This document shows, one piece after another, positions 32,016 to 41,343 of a DNA stretch of 64,000 nt. The DNA comes from Woeseiaceae bacterium. GTDB lineage: Bacteria; Pseudomonadota; Gammaproteobacteria; Steroidobacterales; Woeseiaceae. Below the pieces are notes generated by a model that did no database searches, was not told the origin of the DNA, and worked only from the letters and a program-made list of their open reading frames with translations. Location: NCBI GenBank assembly GCA_028279985.1, contig JANQMR010000020.1, positions 31,819 through 95,818 on the forward strand. The letters run 5' to 3'. Each line of letters starts with the position of its first letter. Positions within the stretch are counted from its first letter, which is position 1. A program made the translations under genes and the position numbers.

Positions 32016-32176
32016 GGACGATGAAAGGGCTCGCGCCGTTCCGGTGCCAGCCCTTTCATCGTCGATACCGAGATTCCCGCTGGAACGCCTGCTGCGTCGG
32101 CAGCTCGCCGGGGCATCGCCCCGAACCTGTTTCCGGCCGGCTGAAAACGGATAGCAATTTTCACGAAACTGCTATA

Positions 32177-32204
32177 TAACTATACAGACTATTCTGTATA
32201 GTTA
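32177..32204. promoter_or_regulatory. TetR operator
   Basis: TAACTATACAGA (32177-32188) and its exact inverse TCTGTATAGTTA (32193-32204) are separated by CTAT. The 28-bp site lies 17 bases before the tetR-like start codon, and A/T-rich flanks suggest a promoter overlaps it. It is a strong candidate for binding of the adjacent repressor. Confidence 0.85.
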
Positions 32205-32220
32205 TTCCGAAACTATTCCG

Positions 32221-32784
32221 ATGGGGAGAAAACCGGCAGCACGGCAGAAAGTGCTCGATGCCTCGCGGCGCATTGTCATGGAGCGGGGTGCGGGCAGTTT
32301 GACCTTCGACGAAATTGCACAGGTCAGCGGCGTGACACGGGGCGGCATCACTTACCATTTTCCGACCAAACGGGCGCTGTTGCAGGCGCTGGTGGCCGAC
32401 GACCTTGCCCAGTGGCAATCGCTCGAAACGGAGCTCAAACCCGAGGGTCGTTCTGCGGAGACCGCGGAACTGCTCGCGTTTCTGCGGTCGCACACCCACG
32501 AGAATCACGATCGGCGACGCTTCGTCACCGGCATGTTGAGCGCGGTGACCCTGGACCCGCCGATCATGGATCCGGCCCGCGAATACGAAAGACATCGCTT
32601 CGAGCACGTTGAATGGGACGAACAAAACCTCAGATTGCACGTGTTGCGACTTGCGGCGTCCGGTCTGTTCTGGGCCGGCGTGTTCGACTGTCCGCACGTT
32701 CCGGGAGACGTACGACGAAAACTCGTCGGCCTGCTCGAGCAACTGGCCGTCGAGTGGACCGCGGCATCGGACGACGTCGCATAA
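32221..32784 (+). CDS. TetR-family repressor of an RND efflux operon
   Basis: A 187-residue TetR regulator. The N-terminal HTH (LTFDEIAQVSGVTRGGITYHFPTKRALLQAL) is typical; the C-terminal ligand domain is variable. It is the first gene before the adaptor, RND pump and outer-membrane factor on the same strand, 31 bases ahead of the adaptor. It probably represses itself and the pump through the palindrome just upstream. Confidence 0.92.
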   Translation: MGRKPAARQKVLDASRRIVMERGAGSLTFDEIAQVSGVTRGGITYHFPTKRALLQALVADDLAQWQSLETELKPEGRSAETAELLAFLRSHTHENHDRRRFVTGMLSAVTLDPPIMDPAREYERHRFEHVEWDEQNLRLHVLRLAASGLFWAGVFDCPHVPGDVRRKLVGLLEQLAVEWTAASDDVA

Positions 32785-32815
32785 ACAAACAAAGAACTTC
32801 AAGGAAACTCCGAAC

Positions 32816-34033
32816 ATGTTCAGTCATCTGGATTCGATCGCGCATTCGATTGTGGACTCGGTCGCGCGCGGCGCAGGAATCGCCGTCTTGACGAGCATCG
32901 GCCTGGTCCTGGCTGCTTGCCAATCCGACGACACAGGCGGCGGCATGCCGCCGGCCGGCGTCGCGGTGGCCGAAGTCATCGCCAAACCGATCGTCGAATG
33001 GGACGAGTTCACCGGGCGCATCCAGGCCGTGAACTCGGTGGACCTCCAGCCGCGCATTACCGGTTATCTCGAAGCCGTGCATTTCACCGAGGGCGCCATC
33101 GTCGAAAAAGGCGAGCTGCTATTCACGATCGACGATCGCGAGTATCGCGCGGCGGTCGCGGCGCAGCGCGCCGACGTCGAGCGCGCAAGAACCCGCCTCG
33201 ACCTGGCGAGGCAGGACCTCGAACGATCCGAAAAACTGGTCGCAGCCAGGGCCGTCTCCGTCGAGGAGCTCGAACGGCGCCGCGCTGAGCTGCGCCAGGC
33301 CGAAGCCGATCTACAGAGCGCACGCGCTGCGCTAGACACCGCCGAGCTGAACCTGGAGTTCACACGGATCACGGCGCCCATCGACGGCCGGGTCGGCGAA
33401 GCGATGATCAAACCCGGCAACCTCGTGACGCCGGCTTCGTCGACCTTGACGACCCTGGTGTCGATCGATCCGATCCACGTCGTGTTCGAAGGTGACGAGC
33501 GGATTTACCTGAAGTACCAGGCGCAGGCTCGCGCCGGCGAGCGGCCGAGCTCGCGCGACGTGCGCAATCCGGTGCGAATCGGCCTTGCCTCCGACAACGA
33601 CTTTCCGTTCAGCGGCGAGATGGATTTCGTCGACAACCGGATCGATCCGGCCACCGGCACGATCCAGGGCCGCGCGCTGATCCAGAATCCCGACGGATAC
33701 CTGATCCCCGGACTGTTCGCACGCGTGCGCCTTCTGGGCAGCGGCGAGTACGACGCACTATTGATTCACGAAGCCGCCGTGCTCACCGACCAGGACCGCA
33801 AGTTCGTGTACGTCGTGGGCGCCGACGACACGGCCGTGCGCCGCGACATTGTCTTAGGCCGGGAAGTCGAGGGGTTGCGGGTCGTCGAATCGGGCCTCGA
33901 GCCCGGCGAACGTATCGTCGTCAACGGCGTGCGCAAGATCTTTTTCTCCGGCGCGCCGGTAGCGCCCGCCGAGGTGCCGATGACGGACCCGCAAAAGATC
34001 GTGCAGGCGAGCGCGGGCGACGGCGGGACCTGA
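32816..34033 (+). CDS. RND efflux periplasmic adaptor (membrane fusion lipoprotein)
   Basis: A 405-residue HlyD/AcrA-type adaptor. A lipoprotein signal ends in LAAC, so the mature protein is probably anchored through Cys. Then come a barrel-sandwich half (EFTGRIQAVNSVDLQPRITGYLE), a coiled-coil hairpin rich in Arg, Glu and Ala, the second lipoyl half (FTRITAPIDGRVGEA) and beta-barrel and membrane-proximal domains. The ATG at 32816 follows AAGGA; the frame reaching back to 32609 overlaps tetR and is rejected. It bridges the pump and outer-membrane channel encoded next. Confidence 0.92.
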   Translation: MFSHLDSIAHSIVDSVARGAGIAVLTSIGLVLAACQSDDTGGGMPPAGVAVAEVIAKPIVEWDEFTGRIQAVNSVDLQPRITGYLEAVHFTEGAIVEKGELLFTIDDREYRAAVAAQRADVERARTRLDLARQDLERSEKLVAARAVSVEELERRRAELRQAEADLQSARAALDTAELNLEFTRITAPIDGRVGEAMIKPGNLVTPASSTLTTLVSIDPIHVVFEGDERIYLKYQAQARAGERPSSRDVRNPVRIGLASDNDFPFSGEMDFVDNRIDPATGTIQGRALIQNPDGYLIPGLFARVRLLGSGEYDALLIHEAAVLTDQDRKFVYVVGADDTAVRRDIVLGREVEGLRVVESGLEPGERIVVNGVRKIFFSGAPVAPAEVPMTDPQKIVQASAGDGGT

Positions 34034-34036
34034 TCG

Positions 34037-37000
34037 ATGAACATCTCGCGTACGTTCGTCGACCGGCCGATCCTGGCCGGCGTATTGTCGATCTTCGTTC
34101 TGATCGCCGGGCTGATCGCCATTCCGAACCTACCGGTGAGCGAGTATCCGGACGTGGTGCCGCCGACGATACAGGTGACCGCCACCTATCCCGGCGCCAA
34201 TCCGCAGACGATATCGGAAACCGTCGCCGCCCCGCTCGAGGAGGCGATCAACGGCGTCGAAAACATGATTTACATGAAGTCGGTGGCGAGCTCCGACGGC
34301 CAGCTCATGCTGCAGGTCACCTTCGCCAGCGGCACCGACATCGATCTCGCCTCGGTGCAGGTGCAAAACCGGGTCGCGATCGCCCTGCCGCGGCTGCCCG
34401 AGGCCGTGCGCGCGCTCGGCGTCGCCACCGCCAAGGCCTCACCCAATCTGACGATGGTCGTGCACGTGACGTCGCCCGAGGGCCGTTACGACGGTTTTTA
34501 TCTGTCGAACTACGCCACCCTGAACATCAAGGACGAGATCGCCAGGCTGCCGGGTGTCGGCCAGGCGATGGTCTTCGGCGCCGGCGACTATTCGATGCGG
34601 ATCTGGCTGGACCCGGAAAAAGTGGCGTCGCGCGACCTGACCGCCGGCGACATCATCAACGCGATCCGGGAACAGAACATCCAGGTCTCGGCCGGCATCA
34701 TCGGCGGGCCGCCGCAATCGGACTGGGGCTTCACCCAGTATTCGCTGAGCGCCCAGGGTCGCCTGCGCACGGTCGAGGAGTTCGAGAACATCGTGCTGAA
34801 GACCGGCGAACCGGGCGCCGTGACGACGCTAGGCGACGTCGCGAGAGTCGAGCTCGGTTCCGAAACCTATTCCCTGCGCTCGCGCCTGAACAACGAAGAA
34901 GCCGCGGCGATCCCGATCTTCGCGAGCCCCGGCGCCAATTCGATTGCATTGTCGAATGCGGTACGCGAAACCATGGCGGAGCTGGCGGAAGACTTTCCGC
35001 CGGGCGTGAGCTGGGAAGTCGCCTACGATCCGACCGTCTTCGTGCGCCAGTCGATACAGTCGGTCGTCACGACCCTGCTCGAAGCCGTGCTGCTGGTCGT
35101 CATCGTCGTCGTGTTGTTCCTGCAGACCTGGCGCGCGTCGATCATCCCCTTGCTGGCGGTGCCGGTGTCGATCATCGGTGCGTTTGCCGTCTTGCTGATG
35201 CTGGGTTTCACAATCAACGTGCTGACCCTGTTCGGGCTGGTGCTCGCGATCGGCATCGTCGTGGACGACGCGATCGTCGTCGTCGAAAACGTCGAACGCC
35301 ACATCGAGCTGGGTGAATCGCCCAGGGATGCGGCCCACAGCGCGATGCAGGAAGTCCAGGGACCGATCATCGCCATCTCCCTGGTGCTTGCGGCGGTGTT
35401 CGTGCCGCTGTCGTTCCTGGGCGGCGTTACCGGCGAGTTCTACCGCCAGTTCGCCGTCACGATCTCGGCGGCGGTATTGATCTCGGCATTCAACTCGCTG
35501 ACCTTGTCGCCGGCGATGGCAGCCGTGCTGCTGAAGCCGAAGGACGCGCCGCGGCAAAGCGCCGGACGTATCGTCGATTTCCTGTTCGGCTGGATTTTCC
35601 GCCCGTTCAACCGCGTGTTCGACCGCGGCGCCGAGCGCTACGGGCGCAACACCGAACGCCGTGTCGGCCGCGGCGGCCGGCTGACCTTGATCTACGTGGC
35701 GCTGATCGGTATCGCCGTCATGGGATTCCGGGACGTGCCGGGCGGCTTCATTCCGATGCAAGACAAACAGTATCTCTTTGCGGTCGCCCTGTTGCCCGAA
35801 GGCGCCAATATCGAACGCACGGACGCGATGCTGGCCGAGATGTCGGACATCGCGCTGGCGACGCCCGGCATCCGCTCGACCGTGGCCTTTCCGGGTCTCA
35901 ACGGCGTCCATTTCATCAACACGCCGAATATCGGCACGATGTTCATCGGCATCGATCCTCCGGAGGAACGCGAGAGCTCCGCCAAGGAACTCGCTGCACA
36001 GATCTCGGGCGCATACTCGATGCTCGAGGAGGGGCTCGCCTTTGCGCTGATGCCGCCGCCGGTGCTCGGGCTCGGCAATTCCTCCGGTATCGAGATGTAC
36101 ATACAGGACCGGGCATCGATGGGTTTCGGTGCGCTCAATGCGAACACCCAGCAACTCGCGGGCGTTTTGCGACAAACGCCCGGGTTCGATCCGTATGCGA
36201 TATTGAGCTCTTTTCAGTCCAACGTGCCGCAGCTCGAAGCCATCGTGGACCGGCGCAAGGTCAAGGAACAGAATCTTCGGCTCACCGACGTCTACGACGC
36301 CCTGCAGACTTATCTGGGTTCCGCCTACGTCAACGACTTCAATCTGTTCGGCCGAACGTACAGCGTCTACGTACAGGCCGACGCGCAATACCGCGACGAG
36401 ATCAGCGATGTCGCAAGGCTCAGGGTACGCAACGCCGAAGGCCGCATGATCCCGGTAAGCAGCGTGTTGTCGGTCGAGGAAAGTTACGGCCCCGATCCGG
36501 TGATTCGTTACAACGGCTACCCGGCCGCCGATTTGTCGGCAGGCATCGATCCCGCGCAGCTTTCCTCGCAGCAGGCGCTGGGCGTCGTCGAAAGAATCGC
36601 CGACGCAACCCTGCCGCAGGGCATGAGTTTCGAATGGACCGCACTGACCTACCTCGAAGCCGGGCAGGGAAACACGGCTTTGATCGTGTTTCCGTTGTGC
36701 ATCGTGTTCGTGTTCCTGATCCTCGCCGCGCTCTACGAAAGCTGGTCGCTGCCGCTCGCCGTGATCCTGATCGTGCCTTTGTGCCTGTTGTCGGCCATCG
36801 CCGGCATCTGGTCGCTGAACATGATCAAAGGCCTGATTTTCGGACTGCAGATTTCCTCGGGCATGATCCCGCCGCCGCCGGTATCGGTGCCGCCGACTTT
36901 TCTGGACAACAACATCTTCACCCAGATCGGTCTCGTGGTGCTGATGGGCCTGGCTTGCAAGAACGCGATACTGATCGTCGAGTTCGCGCGCGACCTGGAG

Positions 37001-37282
37001 CGCGCGGGCCGCGGCATCGTACAGGCCGCCATCGAGGCGGCCCGAATCCGCCTGCGGCCGATCCTGATGACCAGCTTTGCCTTCATCGCCGGTGTCGTGC
37101 CCCTGGTGTTCGCCTCCGGCGCGGGCGCCGAGATCCGGCATGTCATGGGCGTCACCGTGTTCTTCGGCATGCTCGGCGTGACGTTCTTCGGACTCGTGTT
37201 TACGCCCGTTTTCTACGTGATCATCCGCAAGATCGAAGAACGCCGCAGACACAGCGGGGAGCTTGCTCATGAAGCGGCCTGA
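34037..37282 (+). CDS. RND multidrug efflux transporter (HAE1/AcrB type)
   Basis: A 1081-residue inner-membrane pump. N-terminal FVDRPILAGVLSIFVLIAG starts helix 1. The first porter region contains EYPDVVPPTIQVTATYPGA, then a helix bundle with LTLFGLVLAIGIVVDDAIVVVENVER, where two adjacent Asp are the expected proton-relay residues. The second half repeats the plan and ends with LACKNAILIVEFARD and RPILMTSFAFIAGVVPL. AcrB-type pumps expel drugs or other small molecules by proton antiport. It starts three bases after the adaptor gene and overlaps the channel gene. Confidence 0.95.
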   Translation: MNISRTFVDRPILAGVLSIFVLIAGLIAIPNLPVSEYPDVVPPTIQVTATYPGANPQTISETVAAPLEEAINGVENMIYMKSVASSDGQLMLQVTFASGTDIDLASVQVQNRVAIALPRLPEAVRALGVATAKASPNLTMVVHVTSPEGRYDGFYLSNYATLNIKDEIARLPGVGQAMVFGAGDYSMRIWLDPEKVASRDLTAGDIINAIREQNIQVSAGIIGGPPQSDWGFTQYSLSAQGRLRTVEEFENIVLKTGEPGAVTTLGDVARVELGSETYSLRSRLNNEEAAAIPIFASPGANSIALSNAVRETMAELAEDFPPGVSWEVAYDPTVFVRQSIQSVVTTLLEAVLLVVIVVVLFLQTWRASIIPLLAVPVSIIGAFAVLLMLGFTINVLTLFGLVLAIGIVVDDAIVVVENVERHIELGESPRDAAHSAMQEVQGPIIAISLVLAAVFVPLSFLGGVTGEFYRQFAVTISAAVLISAFNSLTLSPAMAAVLLKPKDAPRQSAGRIVDFLFGWIFRPFNRVFDRGAERYGRNTERRVGRGGRLTLIYVALIGIAVMGFRDVPGGFIPMQDKQYLFAVALLPEGANIERTDAMLAEMSDIALATPGIRSTVAFPGLNGVHFINTPNIGTMFIGIDPPEERESSAKELAAQISGAYSMLEEGLAFALMPPPVLGLGNSSGIEMYIQDRASMGFGALNANTQQLAGVLRQTPGFDPYAILSSFQSNVPQLEAIVDRRKVKEQNLRLTDVYDALQTYLGSAYVNDFNLFGRTYSVYVQADAQYRDEISDVARLRVRNAEGRMIPVSSVLSVEESYGPDPVIRYNGYPAADLSAGIDPAQLSSQQALGVVERIADATLPQGMSFEWTALTYLEAGQGNTALIVFPLCIVFVFLILAALYESWSLPLAVILIVPLCLLSAIAGIWSLNMIKGLIFGLQISSGMIPPPPVSVPPTFLDNNIFTQIGLVVLMGLACKNAILIVEFARDLERAGRGIVQAAIEAARIRLRPILMTSFAFIAGVVPLVFASGAGAEIRHVMGVTVFFGMLGVTFFGLVFTPVFYVIIRKIEERRRHSGELAHEAA

Positions 37283-38690
37283 GTTTCTGTATTGCGCACT
37301 GCTGTTGCTCGGCGCTTGCGCCGTCGGGCCGGACTACAAGCAGCCCGATGTTCCGCTGCCGGAGTCGTTCGTCAACGGCGTGGACCTTGCCGGTCCCGAG
37401 GGTGCCGAGGGTGCATCGGTCGCCGGCTTGTGGGGAAGTCTCGGCGATGCCGACCTGATCCGGCTGATCGATCTCGCGCTCGCCAACAACACGACGATTG
37501 CGCAGGCGCTCGCGACCCTGAACGAAACCCGGGCCTTGAGCAACCTCGCGATCTACAGCCTGTTGCCGACGGTCGACATCAACGCGGATTTCGAGCGCTC
37601 CCGGCAAAGCGGCAGCGACCCGTTTGCCTTCGAGGGCCAGGGGATCGTCGAGCGATATCGTGCTGGGTTCGACGCGTCCTGGGAAGTCGACGTGTTCGGC
37701 AAGCTCCGCCGCCAGTCGCAACGTATTCGCTATCTGGTCGAGGCGGACGAGGCATCCTTGTACGCGGTCGAGATCGCGATCATTGCCGAAGTCGCGCAGA
37801 CCTATTACCAGTGGCAGGGTGAGCGCTCGAGACTCGAGTTGCTCGAGCTCAACGTCGAAAACCAGTCCGACAAGGTACGCATCCTCGAAGCCAGCCTGGA
37901 AGCGGGTCGCGGCACGGCGCTGGATGTCGCGCGGGCACGGGCGGTCGAACGCTCGCTGGCGGCGAGCCTGCCCGCGGCCGAAGCCAGGCTGACGCGCGCG
38001 GAACAGCGCTTGAGCGTACTGACCCGGGTGCCGGCGGCGACGCTGCGCGCGGAGCTCGACAAGACCGAGCGCATGCCCGGCTTGCCGTCTCTGGTGGCGG
38101 TCGGGCAGCCGGCGGAGTGGCTCGCCCGGCGTCCGGACGTGCGCGCCGCCGAACGGCGGCTGGCCGCGGCAACTGCCGAAATCGGCGTCGAGACCGCCGA
38201 GTTCTACCCCAGGTTGAACCTAATCGGCGATTTCGGATGGACCGGAACCGCATCTTCGGCCATCGGCGATTCCGAGGCCGAACGCTGGCGGGTCGCGCCG
38301 GCGATCTCGTGGCGAATACTGGACTTCGGGCGGATCCGGCAACGCGTGACCGCTGCCGAGGCGCGCGCCGCCGGCGCGCTGGCCGCCTTCGACGAAACCT
38401 GGCTCACGGCCATCGAGGAAACGGAAAATGCGCTCGCCAACTATCGTGCGAGCACCGAAAGGGTCGCCCGTCTCGAGGAGGCCGTGCGCGAGGGCGCCGA
38501 AGCGGCGCGTCTCGCACAACTGCGTCATGACGCCGGCGCCGACGATTACCTGTCCGTACTCGACGCCGACCGGACCCGCATCGACCTGGACGACCAGCTT
38601 GCGCAGGCATTGACCGACCGTGCCACGGCCCTGGCTGCGCTCTACAAGGCATTGGGAGGCGATTTCGCCGCCGCGCGTCGATACGAGTAA
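37269..38690 (+). CDS. Efflux outer-membrane lipoprotein (NodT/OprM type)
   Basis: A 473-residue TolC-like channel of the NodT subfamily. The signal peptide ends in LLGAC with GPDYKQPDVPLPESF after it, the usual OprM-like start. Two related helical halves follow, with AQTYYQWQGER and WLARRPDVRAAERRLAAATAEIGV visible. The ATG at 37269 is preferred over a TTG two codons earlier. It overlaps the pump gene by 14 bases and completes the tripartite system. Confidence 0.93.
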   Translation: MKRPEFLYCALLLLGACAVGPDYKQPDVPLPESFVNGVDLAGPEGAEGASVAGLWGSLGDADLIRLIDLALANNTTIAQALATLNETRALSNLAIYSLLPTVDINADFERSRQSGSDPFAFEGQGIVERYRAGFDASWEVDVFGKLRRQSQRIRYLVEADEASLYAVEIAIIAEVAQTYYQWQGERSRLELLELNVENQSDKVRILEASLEAGRGTALDVARARAVERSLAASLPAAEARLTRAEQRLSVLTRVPAATLRAELDKTERMPGLPSLVAVGQPAEWLARRPDVRAAERRLAAATAEIGVETAEFYPRLNLIGDFGWTGTASSAIGDSEAERWRVAPAISWRILDFGRIRQRVTAAEARAAGALAAFDETWLTAIEETENALANYRASTERVARLEEAVREGAEAARLAQLRHDAGADDYLSVLDADRTRIDLDDQLAQALTDRATALAALYKALGGDFAAARRYE

Positions 38691-39023
38691 GTATTGCGGC
38701 GAGCGCCCCGCCGACCGGGCTTCGCGCGGCGTCCACATCCCGGGCCCGCCGGGAAGTATGCAAACGCGCTGTCGATAAACACCTGCTAGCTTCGATACTG
38801 CCCCGCACGCAAGAATACTCTGTCGACAGATACCGGCGACTTCGATACTGCCCCACGCGCAAGAACACGCTGTCGACGGATACAGGCTGGCTTAGATACT
38901 GCCCCACGCGCAAGAACACGCTGTCGACGGATACCGGCTGGCTTAGATACTGCCTTGTACGCAAAGGCGTTTCTGGGACCCATTTCACATAAGGACGGAC
39001 ACCGGAACGGCATACTCCAGGGC
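38691..39023. other. Intergenic region with tandem repeats
   Basis: 333 bases separate the efflux operon from the pilus locus, mostly taken up by the 51-bp tandem array described separately. After the array, ACATAAGGACGG at about 38987-38998 precedes the pilus gene. No clear intrinsic terminator for the efflux operon is seen. Minus-strand frames here give repeated peptides caused by the array and are not considered genes. Confidence 0.6.
38761..38968. repeat. 51-bp tandem repeat array
   Basis: Complete units start at 38790 (50 bp), 38840 and 38891 (51 bp each), with a partial unit before (from about 38761) and after (38942-38968). Each unit contains GATACTGCCC, CGCAAGAA and CTGTCGACGGATAC blocks. 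The units are adjacent, without spacers, so this is not a CRISPR array. The array sits directly before the pilus operon. Confidence 0.88.
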
Positions 39024-40028
39024 ATGTTCCGGGCACTGAAATCGCTGGGTTCGTCGCATGCGCGCGGCCGCCGCGTCGTCGGTCTGAGCCTGAACCGCAC
39101 GCTTGCCGTCGCGTCCTTGCCGTCGGCTTCGACCGGCGCCGACGCCTCGATACGACTTACCGAGCTACCCACCGAGCCGGCCGGGCAGGTCCGCGCCTTA
39201 TCGAAAATCGTCTCGGACTTCGGCGTCAAAGGCTGTCTCGCCTCGATCACGCTGTCGCCCGGCAGCTACGAGATGTTGCAGATCGAGCGGCCCGCAGTGA
39301 AAAGCGAAGAGCTCGTCGACGCCGCCCGCTGGCGCGTGGCCGGCATGCTGGATTATCCGATAGACGAAGCGGTGATCCAGGTGTTCGACGCGCCGCAACC
39401 CAGCGAACGCCAGCGCGAACCGATGTTGAACGTCGTCGCGGCTCCCGCCCGCGCGGTACGCGAGCTCGCGTCCGTCGTCGACAAGGCGGGCCTGACGCCG
39501 CGGAAGGTCACGGTCGCGGAGCTCGCCATTCGTGATCTGGTCACCGCGAGCGACACGACCGGCGGGCCGGTGGTGACGGTATTTCTCACCGGCAGACAAG
39601 GCCTGATTCAGGCGACACACGACGGGGAGATTTATCTCAACCGCCGTCTCGGCTACGGACTCGGCAGCGTCAAGCCGACCAGCATGCTCGAAACCGGAAT
39701 ACAGAACACCTTGCCGCTGGAACTACGCCGTACGATCGATTACTTCGACAGCCACTATTCGGCCGGCAACATCCGGAAAATCCTCGCCGGCCCGGACGAA
39801 AACGACTTCATGGCCTTCATGCGCGAAGCCGGCGACATGATCGGTCTGCCGGTGGCGGCGCTCGAACCGGCAGCGGAACTGCTGCCGGCCTCCGGCAAGC
39901 CGGCGGAGTACGGTGCACCGGAGGCGTATCTTGCACTCGGCGGCGCGGTGTCGCTGCGCGGGTCGTCATCCCTATCGTCATCCGCGCCGTCGTCCGAATC
40001 GCCTGCGAAAACGCGAGTTGCAGTATGA
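39024..40028 (+). CDS. mshI: MSHA biogenesis protein MshI-like (PilM-type actin fold)
   Basis: A 334-residue cytoplasmic PilM-like protein. It has a GLSLNRTLAVASL start of the ATPase fold, SPGSYEMLQIERPAVKSEELVDAARWRVAGML and ELRRTIDYFDSHYS. A Ser-rich tail ends the protein. The ATG at 39024 is chosen because the preceding residues derive from the upstream repeat region. It begins the pilus locus and overlaps the next gene in ATGA. PilM-type proteins recruit the PilN/O/P platform to the assembly ATPase. Confidence 0.82.
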   Translation: MFRALKSLGSSHARGRRVVGLSLNRTLAVASLPSASTGADASIRLTELPTEPAGQVRALSKIVSDFGVKGCLASITLSPGSYEMLQIERPAVKSEELVDAARWRVAGMLDYPIDEAVIQVFDAPQPSERQREPMLNVVAAPARAVRELASVVDKAGLTPRKVTVAELAIRDLVTASDTTGGPVVTVFLTGRQGLIQATHDGEIYLNRRLGYGLGSVKPTSMLETGIQNTLPLELRRTIDYFDSHYSAGNIRKILAGPDENDFMAFMREAGDMIGLPVAALEPAAELLPASGKPAEYGAPEAYLALGGAVSLRGSSSLSSSAPSSESPAKTRVAV

Positions 40029-40699
40029 AGCAGGACATCAATCTGCTGACCAACGCGTCCGGCCGACGCTCGCCGTTGCCGTCCGCGATGCAGGTCGGGG
40101 TCGTATTGCTGCTCGCGGTTTTCACGAGCGCCTGCGCCGGCTTCTGGCTCGAGTTCCGGCACGACGGGCTGGAGAAAACCGCTCGTACGCTGAATACCGG
40201 CATCGACGATTTGATCTTCAATCTCGAGGAGCGCAGCCATTTTTTGGCGGAACGCGACGTCAACCCATCCGTACTGTCCGAACTCAAGCGCCTGGAAGGG
40301 GAAGCCGACGACAAATCGCGTGTCCTGAACCTGCTGAGCGGTAAAGCGGTGGGCAATACCGACGGCTTCTCCGAGTATCTCGCCGCGCTGGGACGACGGC
40401 ACCCGGACGGCTTGTGGCTGGACCGGATCCGGATCGGAGACGGCGGCCGGCATCTCACATTGCGCGGCATGACCCTGGACGCCGATCTCGTACCGCAGTT
40501 CGTCCGCGCGCTCCAGCACGAACCGGCATTGGCGGGAACGGGATTCGCAAGGTTCAGCTTGGCCGGCGACAAGGCCGGCCAGGAGCCTATGCGTTTCGTC
40601 CTTTCCACCGGCTGCGGTTCGGAAACGGATGCGGAGGGCGGGGAACCCTGCCCGTCTATAGCCGCCGGAAAGTTGGTTACCGGAGAGCCGGAGTCATGA
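40025..40699 (+). CDS. PilN-like MSHA alignment-complex protein
   Basis: A 224-residue bitopic protein. MKQDINLL is the conserved cytoplasmic tail that binds PilM-type partners. A transmembrane helix (about 22-42) follows, then a coiled-coil and a periplasmic ferredoxin-like domain (PDGLWLDRIRIGDGGRHLTLRGMTLDADLVPQF). The TGA overlaps the ATG of the next gene. It corresponds to the second MshI-type protein of MSHA loci. Confidence 0.82.
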   Translation: MKQDINLLTNASGRRSPLPSAMQVGVVLLLAVFTSACAGFWLEFRHDGLEKTARTLNTGIDDLIFNLEERSHFLAERDVNPSVLSELKRLEGEADDKSRVLNLLSGKAVGNTDGFSEYLAALGRRHPDGLWLDRIRIGDGGRHLTLRGMTLDADLVPQFVRALQHEPALAGTGFARFSLAGDKAGQEPMRFVLSTGCGSETDAEGGEPCPSIAAGKLVTGEPES

Positions 40700-41343
40700 T
40701 CGACCGGATTCAAGCTTTCGTGTCCTGGTTCGAGCGGCGGCCGTCCCGCGAGCGCCTGGTGCTAGCCATGTCTGCCCTGGTCGCCGTCGTGTTCCTGTTC
40801 GAGACCTTGTGGTGGGCGCCGCAACGCGAACAGCTTCAGCAGGCCCGCGCCGAGATCGAATCGCTCGAGGAGCAGAAATCTGTCTTGTCCGGCGAGCTTT
40901 CTGCACTCGAACAACGTGAATCGCTGGATCCCGATGCCGCCTTGCGGCAACAGCTCGATGTCGTAGAGCAAAAGATCGCCGGCCTGGACGAAGCGCTGCA
41001 GAATCGGACCTTGCAGATACTCACGCCCGAACAGATGCCTGGCGTGCTGCGCGATCTGATCGACACGACCGGGCGGCTGCGTATCGTCGGCATTCGCTCC
41101 GAACCCCCGCAGCGTCTGTTCGAAGGTGTCGAAGGCAATCAGACCATCCTGTACCGCCACGGCCTGGTGCTAGAGCTCGAGGGCGAGTATCTCGCACTGC
41201 TGGATTGTGTCCGTGCGTTGGAGGCCCTGCCCTGGCGGTTTTACTGGTTGGGCATCGAGGTCGACGCCGACGGTAGCGAGACGGCCGATTTCCGCCTGCA
41301 CGTTTATACCGTGAGTCTGCGGGAGGAGTGGATTCGTGTTTGA
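40696..41343 (+). CDS. mshJ: MSHA biogenesis protein MshJ (PilO-like)
   Basis: A 215-residue bitopic protein with a single transmembrane helix near residues 20-38. A periplasmic coiled-coil (ESLEEQKSVLSGELSALEQRE) and a C-terminal domain typical of PilO/MshJ follow. It pairs with the PilN-like protein to form the inner-membrane platform. It overlaps the previous gene by four bases and the following GTG start by eight. Confidence 0.8.
   Translation: MIDRIQAFVSWFERRPSRERLVLAMSALVAVVFLFETLWWAPQREQLQQARAEIESLEEQKSVLSGELSALEQRESLDPDAALRQQLDVVEQKIAGLDEALQNRTLQILTPEQMPGVLRDLIDTTGRLRIVGIRSEPPQRLFEGVEGNQTILYRHGLVLELEGEYLALLDCVRALEALPWRFYWLGIEVDADGSETADFRLHVYTVSLREEWIRV

Noticed and set aside
32609..32815. 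Extended N-terminus of the RND adaptor
   Set aside because: Overlaps the TetR gene in another frame; the lipoprotein signal and AAGGA support the ATG at 32816.
34829..37270. 813-residue minus-strand ORF opposite the RND pump
   Set aside because: His/Asp/Gln-rich composition typical of antisense frames; the pump is unmistakable.
38761..38968. CRISPR array
   Set aside because: Units are contiguous with no unique spacers and no cas genes nearby.
38404..39036. Minus-strand ORF with a 17-residue repeat (YLSQPVSVDSVFLRVGQ)
   Set aside because: The repeat comes from the 51-bp DNA array, the rest is antisense to the outer-membrane factor, and there is no start signal.
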